Assembly (NCBI RefSeq): GCF_027580225.2
Contig: NC_073358.2
Location: 30,344,501-30,408,500, forward strand
DNA length: 64,000 nt
Reading direction: 5' to 3'
Source: Misgurnus anguillicaudatus
Taxonomy: Eukaryota; Chordata; Actinopteri; Cypriniformes; Cobitidae
Shown here: positions 35,568 through 47,850 of the stretch, one piece after another
Position numbering within the stretch: the stretch's first letter is position 1
Layout: each line of letters begins with the position of its first letter
Made by a program: the position numbers and the translations under genes
Notes under the pieces: generated by a model
Seen by the model: the letters and a program-made list of their open reading frames with translations, nothing else
Databases searched by the model: none
What the model was told of the DNA's origin: nothing

Positions 35568-35835
35568 GGTGACCATACATGCCATTCTTCCCAGAGGCGT
35601 CTTGGCCAGGATTTCGATGCTTTTTCCAGAAGTCGTATTTGTTGACCGCATACGCTATACAGTTAAACATACAATCGTAGTTTCATTCTTACCTTCAAAT
35701 GTAATGGTTGCTTTTCTGTAATAATAATAATAATAATCCTCTATGACATATGCGGTCGACAAATACGACTTCCGGAAGACGCACCCGAAATCCTAGCCAG
35801 GACGCCTTCGAAAAGAATGCCACATATGGTCACCC
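35568..35835. mobile_element. Palindromic MITE, Harbinger-like ends
   Basis: GGGTGACCATACATGCCATT on the left and GAATGCCACATATGGTCACC on the right; inner arms TCCAGAAGTCGTATTTGT and ACAAATACGACTTCCGGA also pair. Flanked by CTA and TTA, compatible with a 3-bp TWA target. Contains an (AAT)6 run near 35721. No coding. Confidence 0.72.
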
Positions 35836-36138
35836 TTATCCCTTACATATCAGTCATAAGTTTTAGAGAGAATAATAAAATTGTATTTGTACACAACACA
35901 AATGATTTTGAAGATCTTTTTATCAAAACATTGAGCCTTTGCTCAATGTTTTTGTCCTCTTCACCTATCAGGTGAAATGAGGTGCAGCTGTAGCTACAGG
36001 CTCAGTGTTGAATCCCTGTTTTCCAGCTCTTACTGCCTTATGAACCGTATTAGATTGTTCAAATGTTTTGCTTCGTGTTGTTGTTTTAGCCAGTAATGGC
36101 CGATTTGGCCTGCTGTGCACAACAGGTTGCATTAATAT

Positions 36139-36565
36139 CAGTGGGGGCTGGTGAATTCTTTTTTCAAGGGGGCTTGATGCAAAGTTCGTCACAACATGTA
36201 TGTAGTCCGTCATGTGTTTGGTTTGTAATTTCAAAATATGTGTTCTGCGCGTCGAGTTGTCCTATGTGCATCACGTGTCCCGTCAAAACAAGTGCCTGCT
36301 GCAGATGCGCCCAAAGGGTTCACGACAAAAGAGACGCTCGCGTTTGCCAGATACTCGCATAATCTCATGCGTAATCAAAGTTTACTGTTAAGCTGTCTTG
36401 CTTGTATTTTGTGAACGTGAGCGTCTCTTTTATCATAAACAGTTTTGACGCATATGCAGCAGGCACCCACCTTGACAAAACACGCGATGCACATGGTTCA
36501 CATGACGCAACAAACACACATTTTGAATTAGCACCCCTCGGATGAGCAGTCACGAGCCGCCACTG
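36139..36565. mobile_element. hAT element with perfect 8-bp target duplication
   Basis: Left end CAGTGGGGGCTGGTGAATTC, right end ending GTCACGAGCCGCCACTG; the direct repeat ATTAATAT flanks it at 36131-36138 and 36566-36573. No transposase. A truncated relative is at 18688-18965. Internal GACGCTCGCGTTTGCC and AGAGACGCTC-type motifs recur in both. Confidence 0.9.
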
Positions 36566-36573
36566 ATTAATAT

Positions 36574-39180
36574 GAATTCTAATAATTTTACAATTATTAT
36601 TATGTTCTTATACAATGTGTAATTTATATTATACTGCATGAGCTTAGCATGACCAAGATTAACAAAATAAATACTTGATCTTAAACATAACACTCTTATG
36701 AAACGTCTTTTTTTAATTGCTTTGTATATTAAATTTGGCAAAATTGGACAGTAGCCTATTTACAAAATGCTCTCCATTCATTGAGTTATATAATAAACAG
36801 CATAGAGAATGAAATGCCAGTTCTAGTTCAGCGAAACAATGGTCAAAGGCAAAATAATGGGTAAACAGCAGCACAATTTAGTCATTTAGATGTTCTTCAA
36901 TTCCGCCCCGATGGAACAGACATCATATTTAATCTGATGTGTGTTATCCACTCAGAAGACCAGGAGACCCATTATCCTCTATGTCACCATATGGGGGGTA
37001 GTGTTGATAGAGATTATAAATCATCTTTAAAGCCATAGATCATCTTTAGACATTAACAGTAAGTTCTTTTAATATCACACAATTTCCCTTTCACATTGCC
37101 GAAAGCTGAATTTTATCATTTATTTTTTATTAGAGTATTGACTGACGGTTATAAAGATACATTTACAAATCCGTGTTGGGTTGTGCACACTATATGACAT
37201 AAGTTGAGCTATCCTGAGATCAGTGATTGAACTTTGACAGTGATTTTATTATCTTACAATTTTGCGTTATCAAATTGAACCTCACTATGGACATACACTG
37301 TCTCACATGGGTTTAACACACAGCATAGACGCGCATGTCTGGTCAGGAGTACAACACGATCCAATATGTCCAATAAGATTTTTTATTGTATTCTACCACA
37401 ATGATATTGAATCTCCAAGATTTGAACCACCCTGATATAAAAGGCCTTGCAGAAAACGCAGACAGTATTTATTTGGCAGGAGGTGAAAGCATTTGTGGCT
37501 GGTGGAATTAATGGAAAGCTCACGCACGGGTCACACAAAGGGCAGAAATATTTGTCTTAGACATTGATCTAAAATAGCCATTGGGAGGAAAGGGTCGTGA
37601 GGTCTGGAACTAATTCAAAAGCAAACACTAACAGTGGCTAAATGGATAAAAGATTGTCTCGTATTTTGTCTTTCTCCCAGTCGACGTTCGGAATGTTAAT
37701 GGACCACCGTGTAAATGCTCTCTGGGTGTATATGAATGTGAATGTACTTCTAAGCATAACAACATGATTGGTGGTAATTATGTGCTCTTTAGGAGACAAA
37801 AACAACACTTACATCTCAAAGTCATTCTGTGTTTTAATAATACACGCTGCAAAATATATTGCATATTCTTTACACGCAGAGAGCAAGTTATAAGATAATG
37901 ACAAATTCAATACATTATGCATAATGACTTATAAATAAATAGATGATTTCACATAATTATTGCAAAAATGTGTTTGGACTATGAAAAGGCAGTGTTGCGC
38001 ATGTACAGCCTCACATTAGACATAATCAATAATTCATAAACACGCTCCAATGTGTATCATTTTTGTGATGTATGATGTTTTCTAGATGCAGGAGATAATA
38101 TGTCGGAAATATTCTTATACAAATACCCACATAAAATCATACCTTTTTAAAAATATTTATACACCTTTTTATCATAGTTTATACTATAAATTTTTACATT
38201 TGCACGCATCACACATCTTTTCTCCAGTCTGTGCAAAAAAAAAACCTTATTTGTATTTATTATGTAATATTTTCGAGTTTGCCTCGCAATGAACCATTGT
38301 GACTAACGGATTATTTTAATTATCATTCATCCCTTTTCTCCCATGCTCTCCACTACTAAATCCATTGTAAAGTAATTAACCGGTTTATGTTTTATACATG
38401 CAAAGCCATATGAGGACGCAGATGGTGCTTACAGACTTCCAGATGTTTGGCAGCACATTTTCATGAAACTGTCACATAGGCCAGGCTTGTCGTGTCAAGT
38501 GGTCGTTGATGATCCAAGATTAAATGCACAATTTACAAAACAGACCTACGGTAGATCTAACAGCAAAACTTTTTAAAGCGAACAACTCGAAGATGATGGA
38601 AACATCTGCTGCATCCAGCTATCCTCCTACCTTTTCTAAAAAGGAGAGAAGCATACACAACATTGACATTACAATAAAAAGAGCTCGCCAAGCTTGGCTC
38701 TTTGTAAGAAACTAATAGTGGCCTGAGGCAGCTGGCAAAAATAGAACAAGCAAATGGAGAAGACGAAGGAATGAGAAACCTGGTGAATTCCTTCGTTCTG
38801 CTGTATCAAATTAAAGGAAGGGGGTAAGTCTGTGTGCTCTGGAAATGAATTTAAATATAAACGAGGCGAAAAAACTGTCACGCCAAATGTAGTCTCTTCA
38901 GATGAGCTGGAAACAACAAATTACACCTGGATCATTTATAGATGAAGTTGTTATGGTGGTGTAGCATGGATGAAGACATCAATATCTTAATAAGATCTAA
39001 ATCACGCGATGATGTAAACTTTTAAACCCATTATTTTCTTCCTTTCAAAACAGCTTACATTAAATTTATTGCCTGCAGTTAATGGCAATGCATTGCAGGT
39101 ATTTTTATTTATTATAAATGTTATTTGAAATCCGTAACTTTTGCCTCTCTATCGCCATCTCTGTTTAAAACATTAACTCT
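36574..39180. other. AT-rich unique-looking stretch, no gene seen
   Basis: No exon, element border or RNA gene recognised. Open frames are all below 70 codons. Confidence 0.5.
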
Positions 39181-39203
39181 TTAGTCCATTTTCTTAAAAG
39201 AAA

Positions 39204-40164
39204 TTAAAGATTAGTCCATTTTCTTAAAAGGATTAGTCCATTTTCTTAAAAATGGATTAGTCTATTTTCTTAAGGGAAAAATCCAGATAATTTGCTCACC
39301 ACCATGTCATCCAGGATGTTGGTGTCTTTCTTTGTTCGGTCGAGAGGAAATTGTGTTTTTTGAGGAAAACATTGCAGGATTTTTCTAATTTTAATGGACT
39401 TTGATGGAGCCCAACATTTAATACTTAACTCAACACTTGGCAGTTTTTTTTCAGCGGAGTTTCAAAGGACCACAAACAATCCCAAACGAGGCATAAGGGT
39501 CTTGTCTAGCGGAACGATTGTCATTTTTGACAATAGGAATAACAAATATACACTTTTAAAGCACAACTTCTCGTCATGTAGATCCGGTCGTGATGACCCC
39601 ACGCAATATGTCATGACGTCAAGAGGTCACAGAGGATGAACGCGAAACTCCACCCCAGTGTTTACAAGCGTCTTCAAAGAGGACCGTTCCTACATTGTTG
39701 TATGTCAACTGATACTAATTAATGTCTTTGTGGCAGTTTATTGTTTACAATGGTCCGCAAATGTGCGTTTTATATATGTAACACGTGACCTCCCTACGTC
39801 ACTACGCATTTACGTTAGCTCGCGCTGGACCGGACCTAGACAAAAAGTTGTGGTTTAAAAGTACATATTTTTTATTTTTCTTGTCAAAAATGACAATCGT
39901 TTCGCTAGACAAGACCCTTATGCCTCGTTTGGGATTGTTTGTGGTCCTTTGAGACTCCGTTGAAAAAAACTGTTAAGTGTTGAGTTAAGTGTTACGTGTT
40001 GATGTCCATTAAAGTCCATTAAAATGAGAAAAATCCTGCAATGTTTTCCTCAAAAAACATAATTTCTTCTCGACTGAACAAAGAAAGACATCAACATTTT
40101 GGATGACATGGTGGTGAGTAAATTATCTGGATTTTTCTTTTAAGAAAATGGACTAATCCTTTAA
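39204..40164. mobile_element. Large palindromic TTAA element with amplified left terminus
   Basis: Right end: CTTTTAAGAAAATGGACTAATCC then TTAA (40161-40164). Left end: the same terminus in inverse, but repeated in tandem four times between 39181 and 39285 (GATTAGTCCATTTTCTTAA units). Long arms pair: GTCTTGTCTAGCGGAACG (about 39502) with CGTTTCGCTAGACAAGAC (about 39898). No coding. Kolobok-type by TTAA and AGG ends. Confidence 0.8.
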
Positions 40165-40320
40165 GAGAAAACTTTTCCCTGCCAATGACGAGTATTTCTG
40201 GCTTTCCGCAATACCGCTATTATCCACCAGGTGCAACTTATAAAACCCAGAATTATCGCCCTAGGGCAAGCAGCTGCATGTCCGTGTGTGTATTGAGGAT
40301 CGCTCTGAATCTGATGTCTA
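40161..40320. mobile_element. Abutting end of another TTAA-type repeat
   Basis: TTAAGAGAAAACTTTTCCCT followed by GCCAATGACGAGTATTTCTG matches the beginning of a common fish repeat and shares its TTAA with the preceding element. Its other end was not found. Confidence 0.5.
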
Positions 40321-40657
40321 AAGCCCGGGATACACTGCACGATTATTGGCTGTCCCAGACGAAAGATTGCCATTGTGAAACAATCGTCGCGATTTCACTG
40401 ATCGTGGCGCTTCATCGGTAGTCCTATGTCGTACAGTGAGAGAGGTTCAAAGATGGCCGTTTTCCCGGTCTTGCATCCAAAGATAGCCTACAATAGTTTT
40501 CTAACAGTGTCAGAAATTCGTGCAGCCGCCGAAGCTTCCGTGTCATCACTATACAGTCTACATGCCTGTCGTACCCGAGTTTAAACAATCCATGCCGCAC
40601 AGATGATAAGGTAATGACCTTATAGGAGGGCAAAAATCCTGCGGTGTATTCTGGGTT
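40321..40657. mobile_element. Small TIR element
   Basis: AAGCCCGGGATACACTGCA on the left and TGCGGTGTATTCTGGGTTT on the right are imperfect inverted repeats. No coding and no clear target duplication. Confidence 0.55.
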
Positions 40658-41886
40658 TATCAAAAGTCCTTTACAGAAATTAATTATTTCAGCTTTTTGC
40701 TCAAAATTTGGTGTTTTTAAAGAAACCTACCCATATTTGAAAGACTCAAATTCTATATCATTATTATAAGTTTACCGTTTTGAATCGAAGTACATTTATG
40801 TATTTACTCATAACTGATTATTGTTCAGTTTTAACCAGATAAAGTTGCATACTTCAGCTTTAAAGCAAAAGTATTCATAAGAGCAATTAAACATGACTCC
40901 AAAGTAAATAATTAAATATAAAACAAAACTGCACAAACAACAAAACACCAGTTAGAAATCTCCCACACTATCCTCAAATTTCGAGACCAAAAGGACACAC
41001 AAGTGAGAAAATTAGTGACTAAATAATCCCATAACAGGCTAGGATGAAGCCAGGGCAAAAATAGAGTTGGTGAATGTGCGGCGAGAAGGATGAAGAGAAT
41101 CGATTAGTCGGGCTTGCAGAAGGAAGGAGGCTAAGACATCAGCTGCTTGCTTCTGATAACAGCACAGCCATGTAACCCTCCGCTCACTAACGCACATGCT
41201 GATCATCACTTGGCGACTGTGCTTGTGATGGAGCTGTCAGAGTTGTGCTCATTAAGTAGCTGAATGGTGCCAGCTCTGTGTTGTACTGCCAGCTTCTTAT
41301 ATATTGTGGCCAGAGGAGAAGTTTGGAGTGCGGTCTCAAATCCTCGTGTCCATAATTAACCACAGGCCTGGGTCAATGAGAGAATGACCTTTAACACAGC
41401 AAGTGTGGAGCTTGTTAATATTTCTCACGTGTCCGTGTCTGTGTGGGATGGTTTGACACGTGTGTGCCGAGGTTCTGGACACCTGCAGCCATGAATAACT
41501 TCACTACGCAGAATAGAGTGACATTACTGTATGTCTGATGCGAGGCAGTGCACAAAATGAATGGGCAATGCTTTTTTGCCAAAAGCAGTGCATTCTTTAC
41601 CGACATTTCCTTTTTATATATGCTTTTTCAAATAGTTATGTAGGATTATTATAAAGTTAATCCGAATGATTACTTCTGATTGTTACACTTCTCTTCCCCA
41701 CATGAGACAGTTTTTCTCTGAAAGTGGTGCATTAGTGTAATAAAAAGTGTATATTTGAAGCACTTTGTTCATGTATTTCATGGTGTACATAAAGTTGCTA
41801 AAACACATAAATGCACATCTTTTACATTTTTACGACAAGCTTTTATTTCTGTGGAATGCAGCCTTATACTTTAGACAGATTAAGTA
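40658..41886. other. Unique-looking stretch, no gene seen
   Basis: The segment 41040-41420 is less AT-rich and free of recognised repeats, so it could hold a conserved noncoding element, but sequence alone cannot show this. Confidence 0.45.
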
Positions 41887-42300
41887 CACTGTAAAAAATG
41901 CCTGTAAAAATTACAGTATTACTGGGTATTACTGGCAACTAGCTGCCAGTAACTTACTGTAGATTTTACATTTATGTTATTTACTGGCAACAGTTTGTTC
42001 AAAGTTAAATGAACATAAAACATTTTCAGTCTTTATCTTCACTGAAAAAAAATGATTCATTGAATCTAATCAATTCCCTAAGGTAAGTGGCTGCAACCAA
42101 CTCATCTAAGCTACATTTAAACAAATGTTTTATATTTTATTTTACGTTACTAATATTTTTTGTTTAAATTTAGCTTAAATAAATTGATTGCAACCACTTA
42201 CCTTAAAATAATTGATTAAATTCAATGAATCATTTTTTTCAGTGTTCTACAGTAAGTTACTGGCAACCAGCTGCATAATTACAGCAAATTTTTTACAGTG
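41887..42300. mobile_element. MITE with CACTGTAAAA ends, split by another MITE
   Basis: Starts CACTGTAAAAAATGCC and ends AATTTTTTACAGTG; contains TTACTGGCAACTAGCTGCCA. The second copy at 49184-49928 lacks the insertion found here at 42040-42244, where TATCTT continues directly into CTACAG. Confidence 0.85.
42040..42244. mobile_element. Palindromic MITE nested in 41887-42300
   Basis: CACTGAAAAAAAATGATTCA on the left and TGAATCATTTTTTTCAGTG on the right. Inner arms also pair (AAGGTAAGTGGCTGCAACCA with GGTTGCAATCAATTT-type sequence less exactly). The uninterrupted copy shows a target duplication of only two or three bases. Confidence 0.82.
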
Positions 42301-42467
42301 TATATTTAAGGCAAAATATACTATGCAAATGAGATTGTCAGGATTGGATGGCAAACCAGTTGAAATTCCAACAAGTTTCATGTCTTGCCGTTTTATGTCA
42401 AATTATCGGGTCTGATAGCTGGTGTTAAATCATGAGCACAATGCTGAAATGAATAATATGAAAATTT

Positions 42468-42890
42468 TTAAAGGGGACATAGCAGGAAAATCTGACTTTT
42501 TTCATGTTTAAGTGCTATAATTGGGTCCCCAGTGCTTTTATCAACCTAGAAAATGTGAAAAAGATCAACAGAGTAACTTTTTGGTAAGCCATTCTCCACA
42601 CAAGCATGTGAAAAAATAGGTCTTTAAATTATGTCTCCTTGGTGATGTCAGAAGGGGATAAACCACCCCTTAATCTATCCAACCACGCCACTGCAATTTA
42701 GTATAGAGATAAACTTATTTGCATGTTAATTGACACACCCCAAAACAGCACATTTTTTCACACACCTACAAAGTGAGAATTTGATATAATAAATTATCTA
42801 TATGATATTTTGAGCTAAAACTTCACTTATGGTCTACACCAAACATTTATTTGACATCTTATAAAAAGTCTTGTGAAATGTCCCCTTTAA
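42468..42890 (-). mobile_element. TTAA-flanked MITE, family K1, copy 3 (reverse)
   Basis: TTAAAGGGGACATAGCAGG on the left and GAAATGTCCCCTTTAA on the right, TTAA intact on both sides. It is the reverse complement of the copies at 16711 and 22215. Confidence 0.87.
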
Positions 42891-42934
42891 CAGAATTGAA
42901 GGGGCTGTCTAGGATGCTAATTGTGGTTTTAGAC

Positions 42935-43286
42935 TTAAAGGTGCAGTGTGTATATTTTAGCAGGATCTAGTGGTGAGGTCGTGAATTGCAATTAACGCTC
43001 AGTCCACCATTCACCGAAACGCATAGAGAAGCTACAGTAGCCGCCACAGGACAAAGATGTCATTGTCGGAGAAAACTTTTGTCCTTTAAAGGCTGTGGCA
43101 GCACAAAATGGCGACTTCCATGTAAGGGGACCTGCAGTGTATGTAGATAAACAACTAATTCTAAGGAAATAAAAACATAACGGTTCATTATGAAAGGTCT
43201 TTATACAACCCTGATAATATTGTTTTGTATATTATATTGCATTTCTGTCAAGAGATCCTTCTAAAAGTTGCACACTGCACCTTTAA
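42935..43286. mobile_element. TTAA-flanked MITE, GGTGCAGTGTG ends
   Basis: TTAAAGGTGCAGTGTGTA on the left and TTGCACACTGCACCTTTAA on the right. A common fish family; Kolobok-type by TTAA and AGG ends. Only 44 bases separate it from the K1 copy upstream. Confidence 0.88.
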
Positions 43287-45404
43287 CTAAACTGGATTGT
43301 TAAATTGTATTCTTTTTAATTATAGAAAAAAATGTGACTATAAGTCAAGCTGATAGAGACACAAAGAAAGAAATGTAGTTATTGCAGTAAAAGGTTGTGC
43401 CAGAAAGCTGCCATAAAGTGACAAAAGAACCAAAGTCAAAGAATATTTTTTGTTGTTGTTGAAATATATTATGTTGTTTGAAGAATTTGCAAAAGATTAG
43501 CAGACATAAGAGAAAATATTGAGTTGATGATTTCCAAAAGATTTATTATTAGTCATGAAATCCTTGCCTTTAGCTTTACTGATCAGAAATGTAAAATGTT
43601 TATATGAGCTGTAATAGGTTTGCAGTAAATATGGAGTAAGCAATCAGGAAATTTCATAATTCAGAGTTTTATTTTCTGCCTTGGGGCAGAAGTAAAGAGG
43701 TCATAAACATTCATTGCAACTGCCTGGTGGTCTTACTGTACTTTCCAGAATTGTATACAATCAGACCTGCAATAAAAACGTATTATTCTTATTTCTAGGT
43801 CCAAAATGTGTCCAGGTATTGGGTGGATACAGTAATGTTATGACTGAAGTTTAGCCAGCCAAAAAATCTCTAGAAAGCATTGGTTTCAAAATATTGATAG
43901 CCTGGAGGAAACAGGGTTTTTTGTTAAGAACAGCATAATCACTAGCACAATACAATAATGCACAGGAGGGACTTGTTTAACAATGAATATTAAAGAGCAG
44001 CAGTTTTGCATAAGGATTCTCAGATTTACCAGGAGAAAATGAAGACAGCCCCATTTCTTTGCTAAAGGATGCCTGGGATGATGTAATGATGATTTGTATT
44101 TCTCTGGAGCTTTAACAAGCTTAAAAGAAAAAGTACAGTACTCTTAGTACAGTAGATGATGTATCTCAGTGTCTCTTATTTGCTGGTTGCTTTTTGTTAT
44201 TTGCTAAATGTTTTGAAGATAACTTACCGAGCACAAAAGGTTAATAGTTTTGAGATAGTGGTGAGATAGCAACTCTTAAACTTAGAACATATTTAATAGA
44301 AATGCTGGGTCAGGTAGAGCAACTTTACAATGTTATGGAGCGTTAATTGCATGAAATACACAGAATCTCATAGCATTCTGGACATATGCCAGTATGTCCT
44401 TGAAAGGAAGATTGGCCAATTTCAGTACATTGGAGACATCAATCATTAAAATGTGAAAGAAAATTGCAGTTGAGTTTACCTCTGAGCTTGAATTCATGTA
44501 TAATTGTATTTATACATGAACAGATTTTGTCTGGTTATCAATAAAAACATCCTCTGATGTAGCTTTGCTACAGTGTCTGCTGTCGAGGACCTTATCACAA
44601 TAGACAAACCTCTAACAAGCCTGTCATATCACATTGATGTAAACCACGCACGCATACCTCACAATCATTTTTTATCACTTCTTTCTTTTTAATATTTGCT
44701 TGGAATGTAAAACCACGAACACAGACAGAATTCATCCATTCCATAATGCTGGAATATAATTTATGGGCCTTCATTGTAAATTTGTATAGATGACACATTT
44801 CAAATCTTGACAGTAATTCTCTGCTGGTTTGTTGCGTTAGCTGTTCAGTTACGGCATATCACTCATGCAGACTTTGACTATTAATCTCCGCAAATAATGT
44901 CAGTTGTGATTTAAAGAGCCGAAACGTGTAGCTGCCAAGAAAGGATGCAAGGGAATATCTATCGCTCATAGACAATCGTTTGTTACAGTATTGTGTCAAG
45001 ACCAGCAGCCTGTTTTAAGGCCGATAGAAAATATTAGTGGTTGATGGAGGGACAGAAGAAGAGGGTTTTTGACAGAACCCTACATGTGTTCTGTCCAATA
45101 TCTACCCAACCTTGGGTTAAAATAACCCAACATTTAGAGTAGGAACCAAGCAAGAAAAAAACAAGAGGTTGAAATGACGGCTAACTATAGAACCCAATAT
45201 AGTCCGGCTATGAGTAACCCTTTATAAATAATCTTCAATTTATGCCATTTTTGCCAAAATAACTTGAAGATGTATGATATTCCCACATGTAAGCAAAGTC
45301 AACAGGTGTTCAAGGTGTTTGCTTTCATTTCTTCTCTAGATTACTTGCAGGATTTAATTTCATGTCATGTGAATTTTTCACTCGAGGTGAGTGCTGATTG
45401 CGTC
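43287..45404. other. AT-rich unique-looking stretch, no gene seen
   Basis: Around 45105-45165 ACCCAACCTTGGGTTAAAAT and AACCCAAC-type motifs resemble a short fish MITE fragment. Nothing else recognised. Confidence 0.5.
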
Positions 45405-45983
45405 ATTCGCATCGCCCAACGCGATGACTTTGTGTGTGTAATCTAATCTAATCTAATCTAATCTACTGTACTCACGCAAATTGTTGCACTTGCGTCTGGT
45501 GTGAACCCACAGTTACCGTGGGTTCACACCAGCCGCGCTTGAGGCGTCAAATTCGCGTCTACTGCGTCTAGTTTGGGGCTTGAACATTTTGAGTTTACTC
45601 GTTTCATTCACGCGTGAAAGCCGCATGTGAAGTTTAAGTCATCGAGACATTCACGCGAAAATTCACGTCATGGGAGGGCTTCTGTTACTTCACTAGCTTC
45701 CTGTAATCACGTCACTACTAGAGCAAGCTCCTGACTGGTTAACGCAATGCATTTTTTAACCAAAGTTCAAATTTTTTAACTTGCGCGTTTCCCGCGGCAA
45801 CATAAACATTTGCGCCATTCGCAAATGAGCCGCGCGAATGAAGCGGAATTGCATCTATCGTGCCGCGCTAAACACCTCATTCACGCTGTGATACCTTCAG
45901 ATGCGCGTCAATGTATCTTTAGATCGACTTAACATTGAAATCACTTGCGCTTGACGCCTCTACCGCGGCTGGTCTGAACGCAG
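45405..45983. mobile_element. Two abutting Harbinger-like MITE units
   Basis: 45518-45983 has ends GTGGGTTCACACCAGCCGCG and GCGGCTGGTCTGAACGCAG as inverted repeats. Immediately before it, TGCGTCTGGTGTGAACCCAC (to 45510) is the outward end of a second unit, giving a head-to-head terminus pair. CpG content is high within both. Class is inferred from the terminal style only. Confidence 0.6.
45439..45465. repeat. (ATCTA)n pentanucleotide microsatellite
   Basis: Five TAATC-type units. Confidence 0.95.
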
Positions 45984-47128
45984 CATTAAACTTTCCCTGG
46001 CATCCGAAATTTTGCCTTGTTAATCAGATTTACAAGGACAGAATCAGGTTTAGTTTTGAACTTTTGAGACAGAGTCCAGTACACAACAGCACACTTTCCT
46101 ACAAACCAGCTGTTTTAAGCAAACATGTACAGAAAATCTTAAATTAAATGTATGACACAAGCCTCTTCCAAGGCTCCATTCACAAACATTTTTCAGACTA
46201 TTTACATAAAACTTGTTTTTATAAGAAAAAATTCTTAAGAAACAGCATCGGTCAAATTAATTGAAAACTCAGTTTTTAAAATGAATACCTGTTCTTTAAG
46301 ACAGATTCATTCCCTCTCAACAGTCTTCAAAGCCTGTCATCTTTTCTTGTTTCTTTTTTTCTTCTCTCATTCACTTACATCTTATTCTCCTTTTGTCAAT
46401 TTATTAGAATAACTTGAAATGAAACAGATGTACTAATTTCATAGAAAAGACTTGCTGACACAAATGTATGCCTCTCTTGGCAGAAAGTTAGTCATAACGA
46501 ACACCTGGAGAGTCAAAGAATGTACTCATCAAGAGTGTGATTGATGATTAACTGATACTTTTAAATTGTTTTATGCTGCCACTAAACTTCATTCACACAG
46601 CAGTTTGGTCTCAGAAAAAATCTGTAAATTGGCAGAGAGGCTTCTGTGTGAACCCTCTAACATAATTGTCGTAACATTCACAGTAAACATTTTGTATGAA
46701 CAAGACACTGAAACAATGCCCTAAGGGGTGTGTCATAGGGAGGACACGCGTGTCATCGCAACAAGTAGTTATGGTTCAGCTCTTTGACACAGGGATTTAA
46801 ACACAGGTCAACATTCATGACGGGAAATGTCAGCAAAGTGGACTGAAGCAGAGATCAGAGAGCTTGTAACTATCCACACAGAAGCTAAGATCATTCATCA
46901 GCATGACAGAACAGCGCATTACACGCCCCTTATCCTTATAATTAAACTTCAGGCGCTGTGAAAAAACCTACCAAGTGCAGGACTTTAAATACGCCGTGCC
47001 TTTACGGGATCTTTACAGTATGTGTGTGAATGTACGCACAGATTCCGGAAAATCATTGACAGTGTGAATGAACCAAAAATCAAACAATCCCGGACGCATT
47101 TTCTGTGTATTTTCCGTAATGTCTTCTG
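45984..47128. other. Unassigned stretch with a possible diffuse TIR element
   Basis: ATTCACACAGCAGTTTGGTC (46590) and GTGTGAATGAACC (about 47062) could be two ends of one element, but the match is short. No gene seen. Confidence 0.4.
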
Positions 47129-47580
47129 TTAAAGGACAAGTTCGGTATTTTACACTTAAAGCCCTGTTTTCAGATTGTTTATGATGAAATAGAACGGTTT
47201 TGACTGAAATTTGGACATATGATGCTGGCCCGAGAATTTTCGGGTCTTTATTGTATCACCTCTACAATGGTTGCATAGGTGCACTGGAACAATCCTTCCT
47301 AAAATGCATTAAACTTTCGTTTACAAAGACGTGAAACTCACCGAGTGGTCAGGGGTGTTCACTGATATGCTCACACAAAAATCGCTGCAAAAGATGCTTT
47401 TCAACAGGTTTTATTGTAGTTTTTGTACAACTCCATTGACTTGTATTAGATGTGCTGTGAGGTACGGTATTACTCTGCACCGGGAACCTTGCTTGTATTC
47501 TTTCAATTGGCAAAGGTGGATTATCGCCACCAACTGGGCTGGAGTGTCTATTATTCAAGCTCTCAATGGAAGAATGTACG
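47129..47580. mobile_element. TTAA-type repeat, right end not defined
   Basis: TTAAAGGACAAGTTCGGTAT followed by TTACACTTAAAGCCCTGTTT is the start of a common cyprinid TTAA element. The opposite end was not found; the stated end is approximate. Confidence 0.6.
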
Positions 47581-47684
47581 GGTGTGAGGCATTTGGAAAA
47601 ATAGGTCCACAAGTTTACAACGATTAACAATTAACAATTAATTAACTGCACCAATTTAGAAAATGTGCCAAACACTGTTTGGTC

Positions 47685-47850
47685 AGTTTTCCTCCAAGTA
47701 GCCTAATTGGTAGAGCATTGCATTAGCAAAGCAAAGGTCATGGGTTTGATTGAAAGGTAACAAACTAACTGATACAAAAAATGTATATACTGAATGCACT
47801 GTTAGATGCTTTGGATAAAAGCATCTGCCAAATACAAAAATGGAAATGTA
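47685..47850 (+). mobile_element. tRNA-derived V-core SINE
   Basis: Box A-like TAGCCTAATTGG (47699-47710), GTAGAGCATTGCATTAGCAA, box B-like GGGTTTGATTG (47742-47752), then the conserved core GATGCTTTGGATAAAAGCAT and CTGCCAAATAC (47805-47833). This layout is that of fish V-SINE type elements such as the DANA/HE1 group. Box B has lost the consensus TTCGA, so it is unlikely to be transcribed. Confidence 0.85.
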
